Shown here piece by piece: positions 1-8,725 of a DNA stretch of 64,000 nucleotides. The position numbers and the translations under genes were made by a program. Source of the DNA: Chloroflexota bacterium (GTDB taxonomy: Bacteria; Chloroflexota; Dormibacteria; Dormibacterales; Dormibacteraceae); assembly GCA_005882135.1 (NCBI GenBank), contig VBDR01000030.1, forward strand, positions 1 to 64,000. Reading direction: 5' to 3'. The notes under the pieces were generated by a model that made no database searches, was not told the origin of the DNA, and saw only the letters and a list, made by a program, of their open reading frames with translations. The first letter of the stretch is position 1. Each line of letters opens with the position of its first letter.

Positions 1-1689
1 ATCGAGCTCTGGCAGCGCGCCTATGAAGAGGTGGGCAACGCGACCGAGCACGCCTTCGACAAGTTCAGCCCGATCTGGATGATGATGGGCTCGGGCGCCC
101 GCGGCAACATCCAGCAGATCCGGCAGCTCGCCGGCATGCGTGGGCTGATGGCCGACCCGACGGGCCGGATCATCGACCTGCCCATCCAGGCCAACTTCAC
201 CGAGGGCCTGACAGTGCTCGAGTACTTCATCTCGACGCACGGCACGCGCAAGGGTCTGGCTGACACCGCACTCCGGACCGCCGACTCCGGGTACCTGACC
301 CGGCGTCTGGTCGATGTCGCGCAGGACGTGATCGTGCGCGTCGAAGACTGCGGAACCACCAATGGAATCTGGATCCGGGACATCACCCCCGACCGCGCCA
401 GGAACGAGCCGATCTTCGAGAAGATCGCGGGCCGCGTGGCGGCCGAGGACGTGTCGGCGAAGGGCAAGGTGCTCGTGCCGGCCGGCCAGTCGATCAGCGA
501 TGAGGTGGCTCGGAAGATCATCGAGGCCGGCGTGCCGGTCAAGATGCGCTCTGTCCTGGTCTGCGAGGCGCGCGAGGGCGTCTGCCGCACGTGCTATGGC
601 CGCAACCTGGCGACCGGCAAGCTGGTCGAGATCGGCGAGGCGGTGGGTGTCATCGCCGCGCAGTCGATCGGCGAGCCCGGAACCCAGCTGACCATGCGCA
701 CCTTCCACACCGGAGGTGTTGCAGGCGTCGACATCACCCAGGGTCTGCCCCGCGTGGAGGAGCTGTTCGAGGCTCGCATCCCCAAGGGCAAGGCCATCAT
801 CTCCGAGATCGACGGCGAGCTCGAGATCATCCGCCAGGAGGGCTCGCGCAAGGTGCGTGTGACGTCCAAAGAGGAGTTCGAGGTCTCCTACCCGCTGGCG
901 GCGAAGATGGAGACTCTCGTCAAGACGGGCGACGAGGCCATGGAGGGCCAGGAGCTGGCCCGCGACCCCAAGGGCAACGGCATCCGGACCCGCCACGCCG
1001 GCAAGGTCGCCGTGTCGGCCAAGGAGATCACGGTCCGCACGGTGGACGAAGAGGTGCGCGAGTACGCGATTCCGCACCAGGTCCGTATCCGGCCGGAGCT
1101 CGACCGCCGCGACGGGCACAAGGTCCTGATCAAGGCCGGCCAGCAGATCACCGAAGGCTCGATCTCGCCTCAGGAGCTGCTCCACATCCTCGGCAAGGAG
1201 GCGGTGCAGACCTTCCTTGTGGACGAGGTCCAGAAGGTGTACCGGTCACAGGGTGTCGACATCAACGACAAGCACATCGAGGTGATCGTCCGGCAGATGA
1301 TGCGGAAGGTCCGCATCGACTCGGCCGGCGACACGGGCCTGCTCCCCGGCGAGATCGTCTCGCAGTGGGAGTATGAGGAGGCCAACGCGCGGGCGCTGGC
1401 GGAGGGCGGCGAGCCCGCCACTGCGCAGACCGTTCTGCTCGGTCTCATCAAGGCGGCGTTGAACACCACCTCGTGGCTGTCGGCCGCGTCCTTCCAGGAG
1501 ACGACCCGGGTCCTCACCGAAGCCGCCATCTCGGGCAAGGTCGACAGGCTCCGGGGCCTGAAGGAGAACGTGATCATCGGCAAGTTGATCCCCGCCGGGA
1601 CCGGGCTCGACTACTACAAGAAGCAGCGCGAGCAGGCCGCCCGGATCCTCGAGGAGGAGCCGATCGACCTGGAGACGCTTTCGGTGTAG
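1..1689 (+). CDS. rpoC: RNA polymerase beta' subunit, C-terminal part
   Basis: This is the last 562 codons of the largest RNA polymerase subunit; the frame is open to base 1, so the N-terminal part, including the NADFDGD catalytic loop, lies upstream of the window. The bridge-helix region ([18 protein letters not shown]) and the trigger loop ([16 protein letters not shown], near base 670-716) are both visible. Four cysteines, one in VEDCGTTNG and three in [11 protein letters not shown], form the second zinc site of the family. The gene ends in TAG and is followed at once by a hairpin. No internal disruption is seen. Confidence 0.98.
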   Translation: MELWQRAYEEVGNATEHAFDKFSPIWMMMGSGARGNIQQIRQLAGMRGLMADPTGRIIDLPIQANFTEGLTVLEYFISTHGTRKGLADTALRTADSGYLTRRLVDVAQDVIVRVEDCGTTNGIWIRDITPDRARNEPIFEKIAGRVAAEDVSAKGKVLVPAGQSISDEVARKIIEAGVPVKMRSVLVCEAREGVCRTCYGRNLATGKLVEIGEAVGVIAAQSIGEPGTQLTMRTFHTGGVAGVDITQGLPRVEELFEARIPKGKAIISEIDGELEIIRQEGSRKVRVTSKEEFEVSYPLAAKMETLVKTGDEAMEGQELARDPKGNGIRTRHAGKVAVSAKEITVRTVDEEVREYAIPHQVRIRPELDRRDGHKVLIKAGQQITEGSISPQELLHILGKEAVQTFLVDEVQKVYRSQGVDINDKHIEVIVRQMMRKVRIDSAGDTGLLPGEIVSQWEYEEANARALAEGGEPATAQTVLLGLIKAALNTTSWLSAASFQETTRVLTEAAISGKVDRLRGLKENVIIGKLIPAGTGLDYYKKQREQAARILEEEPIDLETLSV

Positions 1690-1694
1690 ACAAG

Positions 1695-1726
1695 GATGAG
1701 AGGAAACCTGCCGGTTTCCTCTCATC
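1695..1726 (+). terminator. Perfect 14-bp hairpin after rpoC
   Basis: GATGAGAGGAAACC (1695-1708) pairs perfectly with its reverse complement at 1713-1726 around a TGCC loop, five bases after the rpoC stop. No T tract follows, so it may stabilise the mRNA end or act with Rho rather than as an intrinsic terminator. Confidence 0.6.
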
Positions 1727-1859
1727 GCGCCGCTGCCCCCACTGCGTGGGGACCCCATAAGGACTGACGGCCGGGCAAGCGGCGCTGCTCTCCTTCCCGC
1801 TGTTTTCGTCTGATGTGGAAAGTCGGCCTGGTTTCGGTTAATCTCACGGTTACGTGCAC

Positions 1860-1891
1860 AAGGGGGCGCCCGCCAGGGTTGCCCCTTTTTT
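1860..1891 (+). terminator. Intrinsic-type terminator
   Basis: A GGGGC-type stem starting at 1862 pairs with GCCCC at 1881-1885 and is followed directly by six T. This is the most terminator-like signal in the gap after rpoC and would separate the RNA polymerase operon from the importer genes. Confidence 0.65.
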
Positions 1892-1897
1892 ACTAGG

Positions 1898-1927
1898 CAC
1901 GAAAGGGAACCCAGGTTCCCTTTCGTG
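1898..1927. terminator. Second perfect 14-bp hairpin
   Basis: CACGAAAGGGAACC (1898-1911) pairs with its reverse complement at 1914-1927, leaving only a two-base loop, so about 13 bp would form in RNA. It lies six bases after the T tract of the preceding terminator. There is no T tract of its own; it could be a DNA palindrome rather than an RNA signal. Confidence 0.45.
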
Positions 1928-1994
1928 GGCTATCCCTCCTATTGCGACGTGGTTGCCGGTCGCGGAGGAAGGTCGGTGGCGTTTGAGGACGCTG

Positions 1995-2108
1995 GGGGAC
2001 GGCCGGAGTGATCCGGCCTACAGTCCCCATCTCCAAAGGGACGGCCGGAGTGAATCCGGCCTGCAACTACCATCTGCTGAGGGGATCCCCGGAGTGAATC
2101 CGGCCTGC
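1995..2108 (+). repeat. Three tandem GGCCGGA-GTGA(A)-TCCGGCC hairpin repeats
   Basis: Near-identical units begin GGCCGGAG at 2001 and 2043, and CCCCGGAG at 2087, so the spacing is 42 and 44 bases. Each unit makes a short stem (7 bp in units 1 and 2, 5 bp in unit 3) with a GTGA or GTGAA loop, and is preceded by GGGA(C/T) and followed by C(T/C)AC or CTGC. The third unit ends about 26 bases before the receptor gene start at 2135. Confidence 0.75.
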
Positions 2109-2134
2109 GCTCCACCCGTGTTTAAGATTGGTGC

Positions 2135-3790
2135 GTGTCCTTAAGCCGACGGCTGGCTCGCGCCATCGGATTGCTTCTGTTGGGCGTGGTCGCCGTCTCG
2201 GCGTGCGATACCGGGGTCACGGTCGGGCCCAAGCTGGCCAAGGACCAGGTCCTGCGCCTGATGCTGGAGGACCAGCCGGCGTCGCTGGACCCAGGCCAGA
2301 CGCAGTACCCGGACGAGACGGCGGTGCTGCGGGCCATCACCGAACCGCTGGTCAAGCCGGCCCTTGACCTGAGCGGGGTCATGCCGGCGGCCGCCCAGAC
2401 CTACGAGGCCAACGGCTCGGGTACGGCCTACGTCTTCCACCTGCGCACCAACGCTCGGTACTGGGACGGCACCCCGGTCAAGGCGCAGGACTTTGTCTAT
2501 GCATGGCAGCGGCTGATCGATCCGCGCCTGGCCGCACCGGACGAGACCCTGTTTGCGGGCGCCGTCTTGAATGGAGAGCGGGTGTCCCTGATGGACCCGC
2601 AGCGCGACAAGGCTGCGATCGACGGCGCGCTGGGCACGCTGGGGTTGAAAGCAGTCGACGACTACACATTCCAGGTGCAGCTGGCGCGGCCCGACCCGGC
2701 CTTCATCTGGCTGGCCGCCCTTCCGGCCGCGGCGCCGATTCGCAAAGACATGGTCGCGAAGGGGGGCGACAAATGGGCGTCCGATCCGGCGACCCTGGTG
2801 ACGAACGGTCCGTTCAAGGTCACCGAGCTGGTCAAGAACGACCACATCCGGCTCGAGCGCAACTCCAACTACTGGGGGGCCAGACCAAGCCTGACCCGGA
2901 TCGACTTTGTGATCGTCAACGACGGAGCGGTGGCGCTGGCCAAATACAAGAACGGAGAGCTGGACGAGATCGCGGTGCAGCCGGCGCAAGCGGCCTCGGT
3001 CGCCGGCGACGCGATGTTGAGCCGCCGGCTCGTCAAGACGCCGAACCTCACCGTCTTCTGGATCGTCTTCCGGGTCAACTCGCCGCCACTCGACAACGTG
3101 AAGCTCCGGCAGGCGCTGGCGCAGGCGATCGATCGCGATGCCTTTGTGACCCAGATCTTCCAGGGCGAAGGCGCGCCCGCCGCGACCTTGATCCCCAAGG
3201 GCATGCACGGTTATACGCCGACCCTGACCGCGCAGAAATTCGACGTCGCCCAGGCGCGGTCGGACCTCGCGGCGTCGGGCCTCTCCGCCAAGCAGGTGTC
3301 CCTGACCTATGCCTACGACCAGTCGTCCGACTTCGCCAAGGCGACCGCGACCTTCGTGCACGATCAGCTGAAGGCCAACCTCGGCATCGAGCTCAACCTT
3401 CAAACGCTCGATGCAAACACGCTGGCCGCGCGCGTCGACAACGGAGAGTTTCAAGTCACCGGGCCACGCGGATGGACCGCCGACTATCCGGACCCCGCGG
3501 ACTGGTACGACACCTTTCTGACGACGAGCTCGAACAACCTCTCGTTCTGGCAGAACCAGCAGTACGACAACTTCGTCAGGGTCGCACGCACCGACACACA
3601 AGCGGCGAGGCGCGACCAGGAGTATCTGCAGGCGCAATCGATGGTGGTTGGCGACGTCCCGGTCGTGTTTCTCGCCCAAACGGTGAGCTGGTATCTGACC
3701 CAGTCTTACGTCCGCGGTGTCGCGACGTCAGCTGTCGATGAATGGCCCGGCGCGCTGGCGCCCGGGCAGCTTTCGATCGCTCCCCACTAG
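2135..3790 (+). CDS. Oligopeptide-type ABC transporter substrate-binding lipoprotein (family 5)
   Basis: This 551-residue protein is an extracytoplasmic solute receptor of the OppA/DppA (SBP_bac_5) family. A lipoprotein signal peptide ends in the lipobox VSAC with Cys24 as lipidation site. The family signature WDGTPVKAQDFVYAW lies near residue 110, and the full two-lobe length is present. The GTG start at 2135 fits the signal peptide. It is followed 175 bases later by a second, clearly related receptor with its own promoter-like region, so it is either a tandem duplicate with a different ligand or part of the same uptake system. The peptide substrate is inferred from the family only. Confidence 0.92.
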   Translation: MSLSRRLARAIGLLLLGVVAVSACDTGVTVGPKLAKDQVLRLMLEDQPASLDPGQTQYPDETAVLRAITEPLVKPALDLSGVMPAAAQTYEANGSGTAYVFHLRTNARYWDGTPVKAQDFVYAWQRLIDPRLAAPDETLFAGAVLNGERVSLMDPQRDKAAIDGALGTLGLKAVDDYTFQVQLARPDPAFIWLAALPAAAPIRKDMVAKGGDKWASDPATLVTNGPFKVTELVKNDHIRLERNSNYWGARPSLTRIDFVIVNDGAVALAKYKNGELDEIAVQPAQAASVAGDAMLSRRLVKTPNLTVFWIVFRVNSPPLDNVKLRQALAQAIDRDAFVTQIFQGEGAPAATLIPKGMHGYTPTLTAQKFDVAQARSDLAASGLSAKQVSLTYAYDQSSDFAKATATFVHDQLKANLGIELNLQTLDANTLAARVDNGEFQVTGPRGWTADYPDPADWYDTFLTTSSNNLSFWQNQQYDNFVRVARTDTQAARRDQEYLQAQSMVVGDVPVVFLAQTVSWYLTQSYVRGVATSAVDEWPGALAPGQLSIAPH

Positions 3791-3830
3791 GGCGGCAAAC
3801 AATCGTTCGGAGGGGTGATCTTGCTAAACC

Positions 3831-3861
3831 GTTGACTCTTGCGAGTCAACTTCAACAGAAT
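3831..3861 (+). promoter_or_regulatory. Candidate sigma-70 promoter with overlapping 8-bp inverted repeat
   Basis: TTGACT (3832-3837) and CAGAAT (3856-3861) are spaced 18 bases apart and resemble -35 and -10 boxes. The -35 box lies inside a perfect inverted repeat, GTTGACTC-TTGC-GAGTCAAC (3831-3850), which could be a repressor operator or the terminator stem of the preceding receptor gene. A second small hairpin (CCGCTT...AAGCGG, 3863-3879) follows before the structured leader. Confidence 0.45.
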
Positions 3862-3883
3862 TCCGCTTGGCCGAAGCGGCTTT

Positions 3884-3940
3884 GAGTAAGACCTGTCGCC
3901 GGCGCACTCTCGCCCCGCGACCGCCGGGAAGAAGGCTGCA
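3884..3940 (+). ncRNA. Candidate structured leader RNA, copy 1
   Basis: This leader shares three sequence blocks, in the same order, with the leader at 55200: GAGTAA, GCCGGCGC-R-CTCTCGCCCCG and CGGGAAGAAGGC. The predicted fold is an outer stem (CCTG...GCC with GGC...CAGG) enclosing a CCCG...CGGG hairpin. The last shared block ends 31 bases before the receptor start at 3966, almost the same spacing as in the other copy. It does not match a riboswitch consensus that I can recall. Confidence 0.5.
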
Positions 3941-3965
3941 GGAAATCTGAGAGGTAAGACCGCGC

Positions 3966-5648
3966 ATGTATTCAGGAGTCAGCGTCCGAGCGTTAGCGCT
4001 CGCGACTGCGGGAATCTTTGCGGCCGCCGGTTGCGGTGGGTCGAACGGTCCTGTTGGTCAGAACCCGGCGCCGCCCGACAAACAGGTGCTTCGGGTCAAC
4101 GTCGACACCGAGCCCGCGACGCTCGACCCCACGCAACAGTCATGGGCCTATGAGGGAGCCGTCGGTCGCAATGTATTCGAGGCTCTGACTCGACCCAAGG
4201 CCGATCTCTCGGATGTCGAAGGCGCGGCGGCATCGAGCTGGACCGTCTCCGGGGATGGCCTGACCTGGACGTTCAAGATTCGATCCGGCGAGAAGTTCAG
4301 CGATGGCACGCCGGTCACGGCGAGTGACTTTGTCTACGGGTACAAGCGCCTGCTCGACCCCACGGTCGCGGCGGCCTACGAGTACAACTTCGAAATGATT
4401 GCGGGCGCGAGCGGCTACGCGCGAGTGGACGCGAAGAGTGCGAGCGCGGTCAGGTCATTTCTCAATGGCCTCGGCCTTTCGGCGCCGGATCCGCAAACCT
4501 TCGTCATCAAGCTCGATCACCCCGCGCCCTACTTCAAGTGGGTGACCAGCCTCTGGGTTGCGGTTCCGCTCAAGAAAGCGGACGTCGACGCCGCGGGCGC
4601 CGACTTCGGCGCTGTCACAGCCGACTCAGCGGCCAAAATCCATGGCAACGGCCCGTTCGTCATCTCCGAGCTCGTGCCCAAAGACCACATCACCCTGTCG
4701 CCGAGCAAGCAGTACCGGACGCAGGCGATCCTGCAGAAGGTGATCCTCTACTACATCTCGGACGCGAACGTGGAGTTCGCCAAGTTCCAGAACGGTGAGC
4801 TGGACATGACGCGCGGCGTCCCCAACCCCGACGTGCCCACCGTGCTCAACGATCCGAAGCTGAGCAAGCAGCTGCTGCGGGGTCCGACGCTCCTCAACTA
4901 CTGGATCAACTTCAACACCACCAGGGCGCCTTTGAACAACGGCGACCTAAGGCTCGCGCTAGCGAAGTCGCTCGACCGCGAGTCGTACATCAAGAATGTG
5001 CGCAAGGGCGTCGGCACTTCGGCCACGTACTTCATCCCCAACGGCGAGAGAGGCTACGAGCAGTCGGACACGCAGAAGTACGACTGCAACCAGGCCAAGC
5101 AGCTGCTCGCCAAGGCCAAGACCGCCGGTGTCACCGACACCCAGCTGGCCGGCCTGCACTACATGTACCCCGCCAGCTCGGCCCGCAAGGCGAGCTCCGA
5201 GTTCTTCCAGCAGCAGTGGAAGCAGTGTCTCGGCCTCAACATCATCGTCGACGCGGTGGAGGGCCAGACCTACGCCAACAAGCTCAAAACCTCCGTGCAT
5301 GACTTCTGGATCGCCGGAGTTTCGGGCTGGCAGGCCGACTACCCAGACGGCCAAAACTGGATGGACCTCTTCGTGACCGGAAGCGGCAACAACTACGCCG
5401 TTTGGTCCAACAAGCAGTACGACCAGCTCGTGCAGAAGGCGGACAACGCCGCGAAGCAGACCGATCGCGACACCGCGTACAGCCAGGCGCAGAAGCTCCT
5501 GGAGCAGGAAGCTCCCGTGATGTTTCTCTTCCAGGACGAGAAGTTTCTGTTGATAGCCTCGAAGGTCAGGGGTTACCACAGGAGCGCTATTGACGACGAC
5601 TGGATTGGTGACGTTGCCACGGCGACAACCATGTACATTGCCGCGTAA
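3966..5648 (+). CDS. Oligopeptide-type ABC transporter substrate-binding lipoprotein (family 5), second copy
   Basis: A 560-residue receptor of the OppA/DppA family. The signal peptide ends in AAGC with Cys23 as the lipidated residue, followed by a Gly/Pro-rich linker. The signature FSDGTPVTASDFVYGYKRL lies near residue 111. The protein is similar in plan to the upstream receptor, but the two differ along their length, so this is an old duplication. It is the first gene after a promoter-like region and a structured leader, and a strong hairpin separates it from the permease genes, an arrangement that would give more receptor than permease. Confidence 0.93.
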   Translation: MYSGVSVRALALATAGIFAAAGCGGSNGPVGQNPAPPDKQVLRVNVDTEPATLDPTQQSWAYEGAVGRNVFEALTRPKADLSDVEGAAASSWTVSGDGLTWTFKIRSGEKFSDGTPVTASDFVYGYKRLLDPTVAAAYEYNFEMIAGASGYARVDAKSASAVRSFLNGLGLSAPDPQTFVIKLDHPAPYFKWVTSLWVAVPLKKADVDAAGADFGAVTADSAAKIHGNGPFVISELVPKDHITLSPSKQYRTQAILQKVILYYISDANVEFAKFQNGELDMTRGVPNPDVPTVLNDPKLSKQLLRGPTLLNYWINFNTTRAPLNNGDLRLALAKSLDRESYIKNVRKGVGTSATYFIPNGERGYEQSDTQKYDCNQAKQLLAKAKTAGVTDTQLAGLHYMYPASSARKASSEFFQQQWKQCLGLNIIVDAVEGQTYANKLKTSVHDFWIAGVSGWQADYPDGQNWMDLFVTGSGNNYAVWSNKQYDQLVQKADNAAKQTDRDTAYSQAQKLLEQEAPVMFLFQDEKFLLIASKVRGYHRSAIDDDWIGDVATATTMYIAA

Positions 5649-5671
5649 GCAAGAAAATTGTCGGTAGTCGG

Positions 5672-5697
5672 GGGCGCCCCTTTGCGGAGGGGCGCCC
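5672..5697 (+). terminator. Strong hairpin between receptor and permease
   Basis: GGGCGCCCCT (5672-5681) pairs perfectly with AGGGGCGCCC (5688-5697) around TTGCGG, 23 bases after the receptor stop, and a pyrimidine-rich tract follows. It is best read as an attenuator or 3' mRNA stabiliser that keeps permease expression below receptor expression. It also shows that the open permease frame through this hairpin is unlikely to be translated from its first TTG at 5658. Confidence 0.65.
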
Positions 5698-5705
5698 TTC
5701 CCTTC

Positions 5706-6698
5706 TTGGCGTGGATTCCCCGGGGGCGCGGGACGACGCTTGCGGTATTCATCATCAGGCGCCTGCTCTGGATGATCCCGGTTTTGTTTTTCGTCATCGT
5801 CATCACCTTTGTCCTCATGCACCTGGCGCCCGGCGGTCCATGGGATCGTGAGGGGAAGCAGCTGACGCCTCAGGTGATCAACAACCTGAACATCAAGTAC
5901 GGGCTCGACAAGCCTCTGCCGCAGCAGTTCCTCACCTATATCTGGGGCGTGGTTCACTTCGACTTCGGCGACTCGCTCCGCTCGCCCGGGCAGCACGTTT
6001 CGCAGCGGGTGCTCGAGAGCTGGCCCTACACGTTCACGTTGGGCGCGGTCACCTTCCTTCTCCTCGTGCCACTTGGAATCGGCCTCGGAGTGGTGGCCGC
6101 ACTGCGCCAGAACTCCGTGGCCGACTACGCCGCCCTGGGCCTCGCCACCGCGGCGGCGTCCACCCCTAACTTCGTGATCGGCATCTTTCTGATCATCTTT
6201 TTGGCCCTCGGTATGAACCGGTTGACCGGCGGCACGTTTTACCTTCCGACCGGCGGGATGCCGCAGCCGTTCAATCCCTTCCAGGTGGAGCTGATCATGC
6301 CCGTCATCACCCTGGGAGCCTTGCCCACCGCTTACATCGCCCGCCTGACTCGGTCCAGCACCCTTGACACCCTGCGTCAGGATTTCGTGCGGACGGCATG
6401 GGCCAAGGGCCTCAAGGCGCGGCTCGTGGTCATGAGGCACGTGCTCAAGAACTCCTTGATCCCGGTCGTCACCGCGCTGGGTCCGACATTCGCCTTCCTG
6501 GTCACGGGCTCGTTCATTGTCGAGACCCTGTTTTCGATCCCGGGCATCGGCCGCAGCTTCGTGACCTCGATCTCCGGACGCGACTACACGATGATCCTGG
6601 GCACCACGATTCTCTTCGCGGTTTTGATCGCAGTCGTCAACCTCATCGTCGACGTCTTGTACGTGTTCATCGATCCGCGGGTCAGGCTCTCGGACTGA
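5706..6698 (+). CDS. Oligopeptide-type ABC transporter permease (DppB/OppB-like)
   Basis: This is the first membrane subunit of the importer. The mature region begins [15 protein letters not shown], the classic first helix of DppB-type permeases, and several hydrophobic segments plus the EAA-type loop ([17 protein letters not shown]) follow. The start is uncertain: no ATG or GTG lies near the first helix, the in-frame TTG at 5658 is inside a strong hairpin region, and TTG at 5706 is the next candidate. The stop TGA overlaps the ATG of the next permease, so the two are translationally coupled. The length of about 330 residues is normal. Confidence 0.88.
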   Translation: MAWIPRGRGTTLAVFIIRRLLWMIPVLFFVIVITFVLMHLAPGGPWDREGKQLTPQVINNLNIKYGLDKPLPQQFLTYIWGVVHFDFGDSLRSPGQHVSQRVLESWPYTFTLGAVTFLLLVPLGIGLGVVAALRQNSVADYAALGLATAAASTPNFVIGIFLIIFLALGMNRLTGGTFYLPTGGMPQPFNPFQVELIMPVITLGALPTAYIARLTRSSTLDTLRQDFVRTAWAKGLKARLVVMRHVLKNSLIPVVTALGPTFAFLVTGSFIVETLFSIPGIGRSFVTSISGRDYTMILGTTILFAVLIAVVNLIVDVLYVFIDPRVRLSD

Positions 6699-7624
6699 TG
6701 GCCACCGCGATCGGCATCGTCCAGCAGGTCGACTGGGACGTACCCGAGCAGACCGGGCTCTGGAGCGACGCCTGGGTCCGCTTCCGGCGCAACCCGCTGG
6801 CCGTCGCCGGGCTTGCGGTCATCGTCGTGATGATCGTGCTGGCGATCGGCGCGAGACTTCCCACCAACCCCGGCGGCCTGTGGCATGTCCTCCATCTCAC
6901 CGGCGATCCGGTCCAGCAGGAGGTCACCAACACCTACGCGCTCCCTTCGCTTCAGCACCCTCTGGGCACCGACGTCCTCGGGCGCGACCAGCTGTCGAGG
7001 ATCCTCTACGGCGCCTCGATCTCCCTGACGATCGGGATCGTGGTCCAGTTCCTGATCCTGATCATCGGCGGCGTCATCGGCATGGTCGCCGGCTATTTCG
7101 GCGGGTGGATCGACAACCTTCTGATGCGCTTCACAGACATCATGTATGCGTTTCCCGACCTTCTCCTCGTCCTGGTCTTCGTGGCCGCCTTCGGCCCCAG
7201 CTTCTGGAGCATCTTCATAGCCCTCGGACTCGTGTACTGGGTCGGGCTGGCCCGACTGGTACGAGGCCAGGTGCTTTCGATCAAGGAGAAGGAGTACGTG
7301 GAGGCGGCGATCATGACCGGCACATCGCCGTTCAAGCTCATCGTCAAGCACCTGGTTCCCAACTCGCTGGGCCCGGTCATCGTGACCCTGACGTTCGGCA
7401 TCCCGGCGGCAATCTTCACGGAGGCGGCCCTGAGCTTCCTTGGCATCGGCATCAGGCCGCCCGAGCCGAGCTGGGGAGTGATGATCGAGGACGGTTACGC
7501 AGGCATCTTTGCCGACCCACGGCAGGTGATCTTCCCAGGCATTGCGGTGGCGCTCACCATGCTCTCGTTCACGTTCGTCGGCGATGGCCTTCGGGATGCG
7601 CTCGATCCGCGCATGCGCCGTTAG
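6698..7624 (+). CDS. Oligopeptide-type ABC transporter permease (DppC/OppC-like)
   Basis: A 308-residue partner permease. The start is the ATG at 6698 that overlaps the upstream stop (TGATG); open sequence further upstream is a shadow of the first permease. After a short cytoplasmic N-terminus ([15 protein letters not shown] begins the first helix), it has the periplasmic loop with [19 protein letters not shown], typical of DppC, and the EAA-like segment [17 protein letters not shown] that docks on the ATPase. It ends 25 bases before the first ATPase gene and belongs to the same operon. Confidence 0.93.
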   Translation: MATAIGIVQQVDWDVPEQTGLWSDAWVRFRRNPLAVAGLAVIVVMIVLAIGARLPTNPGGLWHVLHLTGDPVQQEVTNTYALPSLQHPLGTDVLGRDQLSRILYGASISLTIGIVVQFLILIIGGVIGMVAGYFGGWIDNLLMRFTDIMYAFPDLLLVLVFVAAFGPSFWSIFIALGLVYWVGLARLVRGQVLSIKEKEYVEAAIMTGTSPFKLIVKHLVPNSLGPVIVTLTFGIPAAIFTEAALSFLGIGIRPPEPSWGVMIEDGYAGIFADPRQVIFPGIAVALTMLSFTFVGDGLRDALDPRMRR

Positions 7625-7648
7625 CTTCGGCAGAGTCAGGTAGCCAAA

Positions 7649-8725
7649 TTGGGCCAGATCCTTTTGCAGGTCGAAGATCTGCACACCCAGTTCTTCACTT
7701 CCCGTGGGGTCGTGCGTGCGGTGGACGGCGTCTCGCTCCATATCGATGCGGGGGAGACGCTGGGGGTCGTCGGCGAGTCGGGCTGTGGCAAGACGATCAC
7801 CGCCCTGTCCGTGCTGAGGCTCGTGCCCGAGCCCGGGAGGATCACGTCGGGCAAGATCCTGTTCCGAGGTCGCGACGTCACCAAGATGGACGACGACGAG
7901 ATCCGCGACTTCCGAGGCAACGACGTCGCGATGATCTTCCAGGACCCGATGACCTCGCTGAACCCGGTCACCAAGATCGGGTTCCAGATCGAAGAGGCGA
8001 TGACCGCCCACAAACGGTTCTCGGCCGGCCTGGCCAAGGGCCGTGTCGTCGAGCTGCTCAAACGGGTCCGCGTTCCGGCCGCCGAAACCCGAGTCAAGGA
8101 CTACCCGCACCAGTTCTCCGGCGGCATGCGGCAGCGGGCGATGATCGCCATGGGCCTTGCCAACGAGCCCGCGCTGCTGATCGCGGACGAGCCGACGACC
8201 GCGCTCGACGTGACCGTGCAGGCTCAGATCATCCAGCTCATGAAGCAGCTGAACCGGGAGCTGGGCACCGCGATGATGCTCATCACCCACAACATGGCGC
8301 TGGTCGCCAGCCTGTGCCAGCGGGTGGTCGTGATGTACGCGGGTCGCGTCGTCGAGGAAGGTCCGGTCGAGCAGATCTTCGACAGCCCGCAGCATCCATA
8401 CACGTGGTCGCTGCTCCGCTCGGTGCCGCGCGTCGACGAGGCGCGGAAGGACCGCCTGGTCTCGATTCGTGGCCTGCCGCCAGACCTGGTCAACTCGCCG
8501 GCAGGTTGCAAATTTCATCCCCGCTGCCCGTTCGTCGTCGACCGCTGCAAGGTCGAAGAGCCGCCGCTGGCCGAGGTCGCGCCGGACCAGGTGGCGCGCT
8601 GCTGGGTGCTCATGCGCAACGCAAGGCAGGAGGACGTCGATGCGGCCAAGACCAGCGCCCTGTCGGTGGAGGCGGCCCAGACGCTGAAGGCGCAGGCGAA
8701 GGTTGGCGGCGTTGCAGGCAGCTGA
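7649..8725 (+). CDS. Oligopeptide-type ABC transporter ATPase (DppD/OppD-like)
   Basis: A 358-residue nucleotide-binding subunit. Walker A GESGCGKT lies near residue 43, the ABC signature FSGGMRQR near 156 and Walker B LLIADEP near 176. The C-terminal oligopeptide-importer extension includes the cysteine motif [15 protein letters not shown], which places it with peptide/nickel importers rather than sugar importers. The TTG start at 7649 is chosen because it begins the conserved first strand. The 3' end overlaps the next ATPase gene by 23 bases. Confidence 0.94.
   Translation: MGQILLQVEDLHTQFFTSRGVVRAVDGVSLHIDAGETLGVVGESGCGKTITALSVLRLVPEPGRITSGKILFRGRDVTKMDDDEIRDFRGNDVAMIFQDPMTSLNPVTKIGFQIEEAMTAHKRFSAGLAKGRVVELLKRVRVPAAETRVKDYPHQFSGGMRQRAMIAMGLANEPALLIADEPTTALDVTVQAQIIQLMKQLNRELGTAMMLITHNMALVASLCQRVVVMYAGRVVEEGPVEQIFDSPQHPYTWSLLRSVPRVDEARKDRLVSIRGLPPDLVNSPAGCKFHPRCPFVVDRCKVEEPPLAEVAPDQVARCWVLMRNARQEDVDAAKTSALSVEAAQTLKAQAKVGGVAGS

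Larger units (their letters stand above)
1690..2134. other. Intergenic region after rpoC with stacked hairpins
   Basis: This 445-base gap holds no convincing gene. It contains a perfect 14-bp stem right after rpoC, an intrinsic-type terminator ending in six T, a second perfect 14-bp stem, and three tandem hairpin repeats reaching to within about 30 bases of the next gene. A 96-codon open frame across it (1854-2144) is read through these hairpins and has no protein-like features. The gap also marks the boundary where an importer operon lies between rpoC and the str operon. Confidence 0.7.

Noticed and set aside
1854..2144. A 96-codon plus-strand frame after rpoC
   Set aside because: It reads through hairpins and tandem repeats and lacks a ribosome binding site and protein-like features.
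2141..3679. A 512-codon minus-strand frame opposite the first receptor gene
   Set aside because: The plus-strand lipoprotein is clear, and the antisense frame has shadow-type composition.
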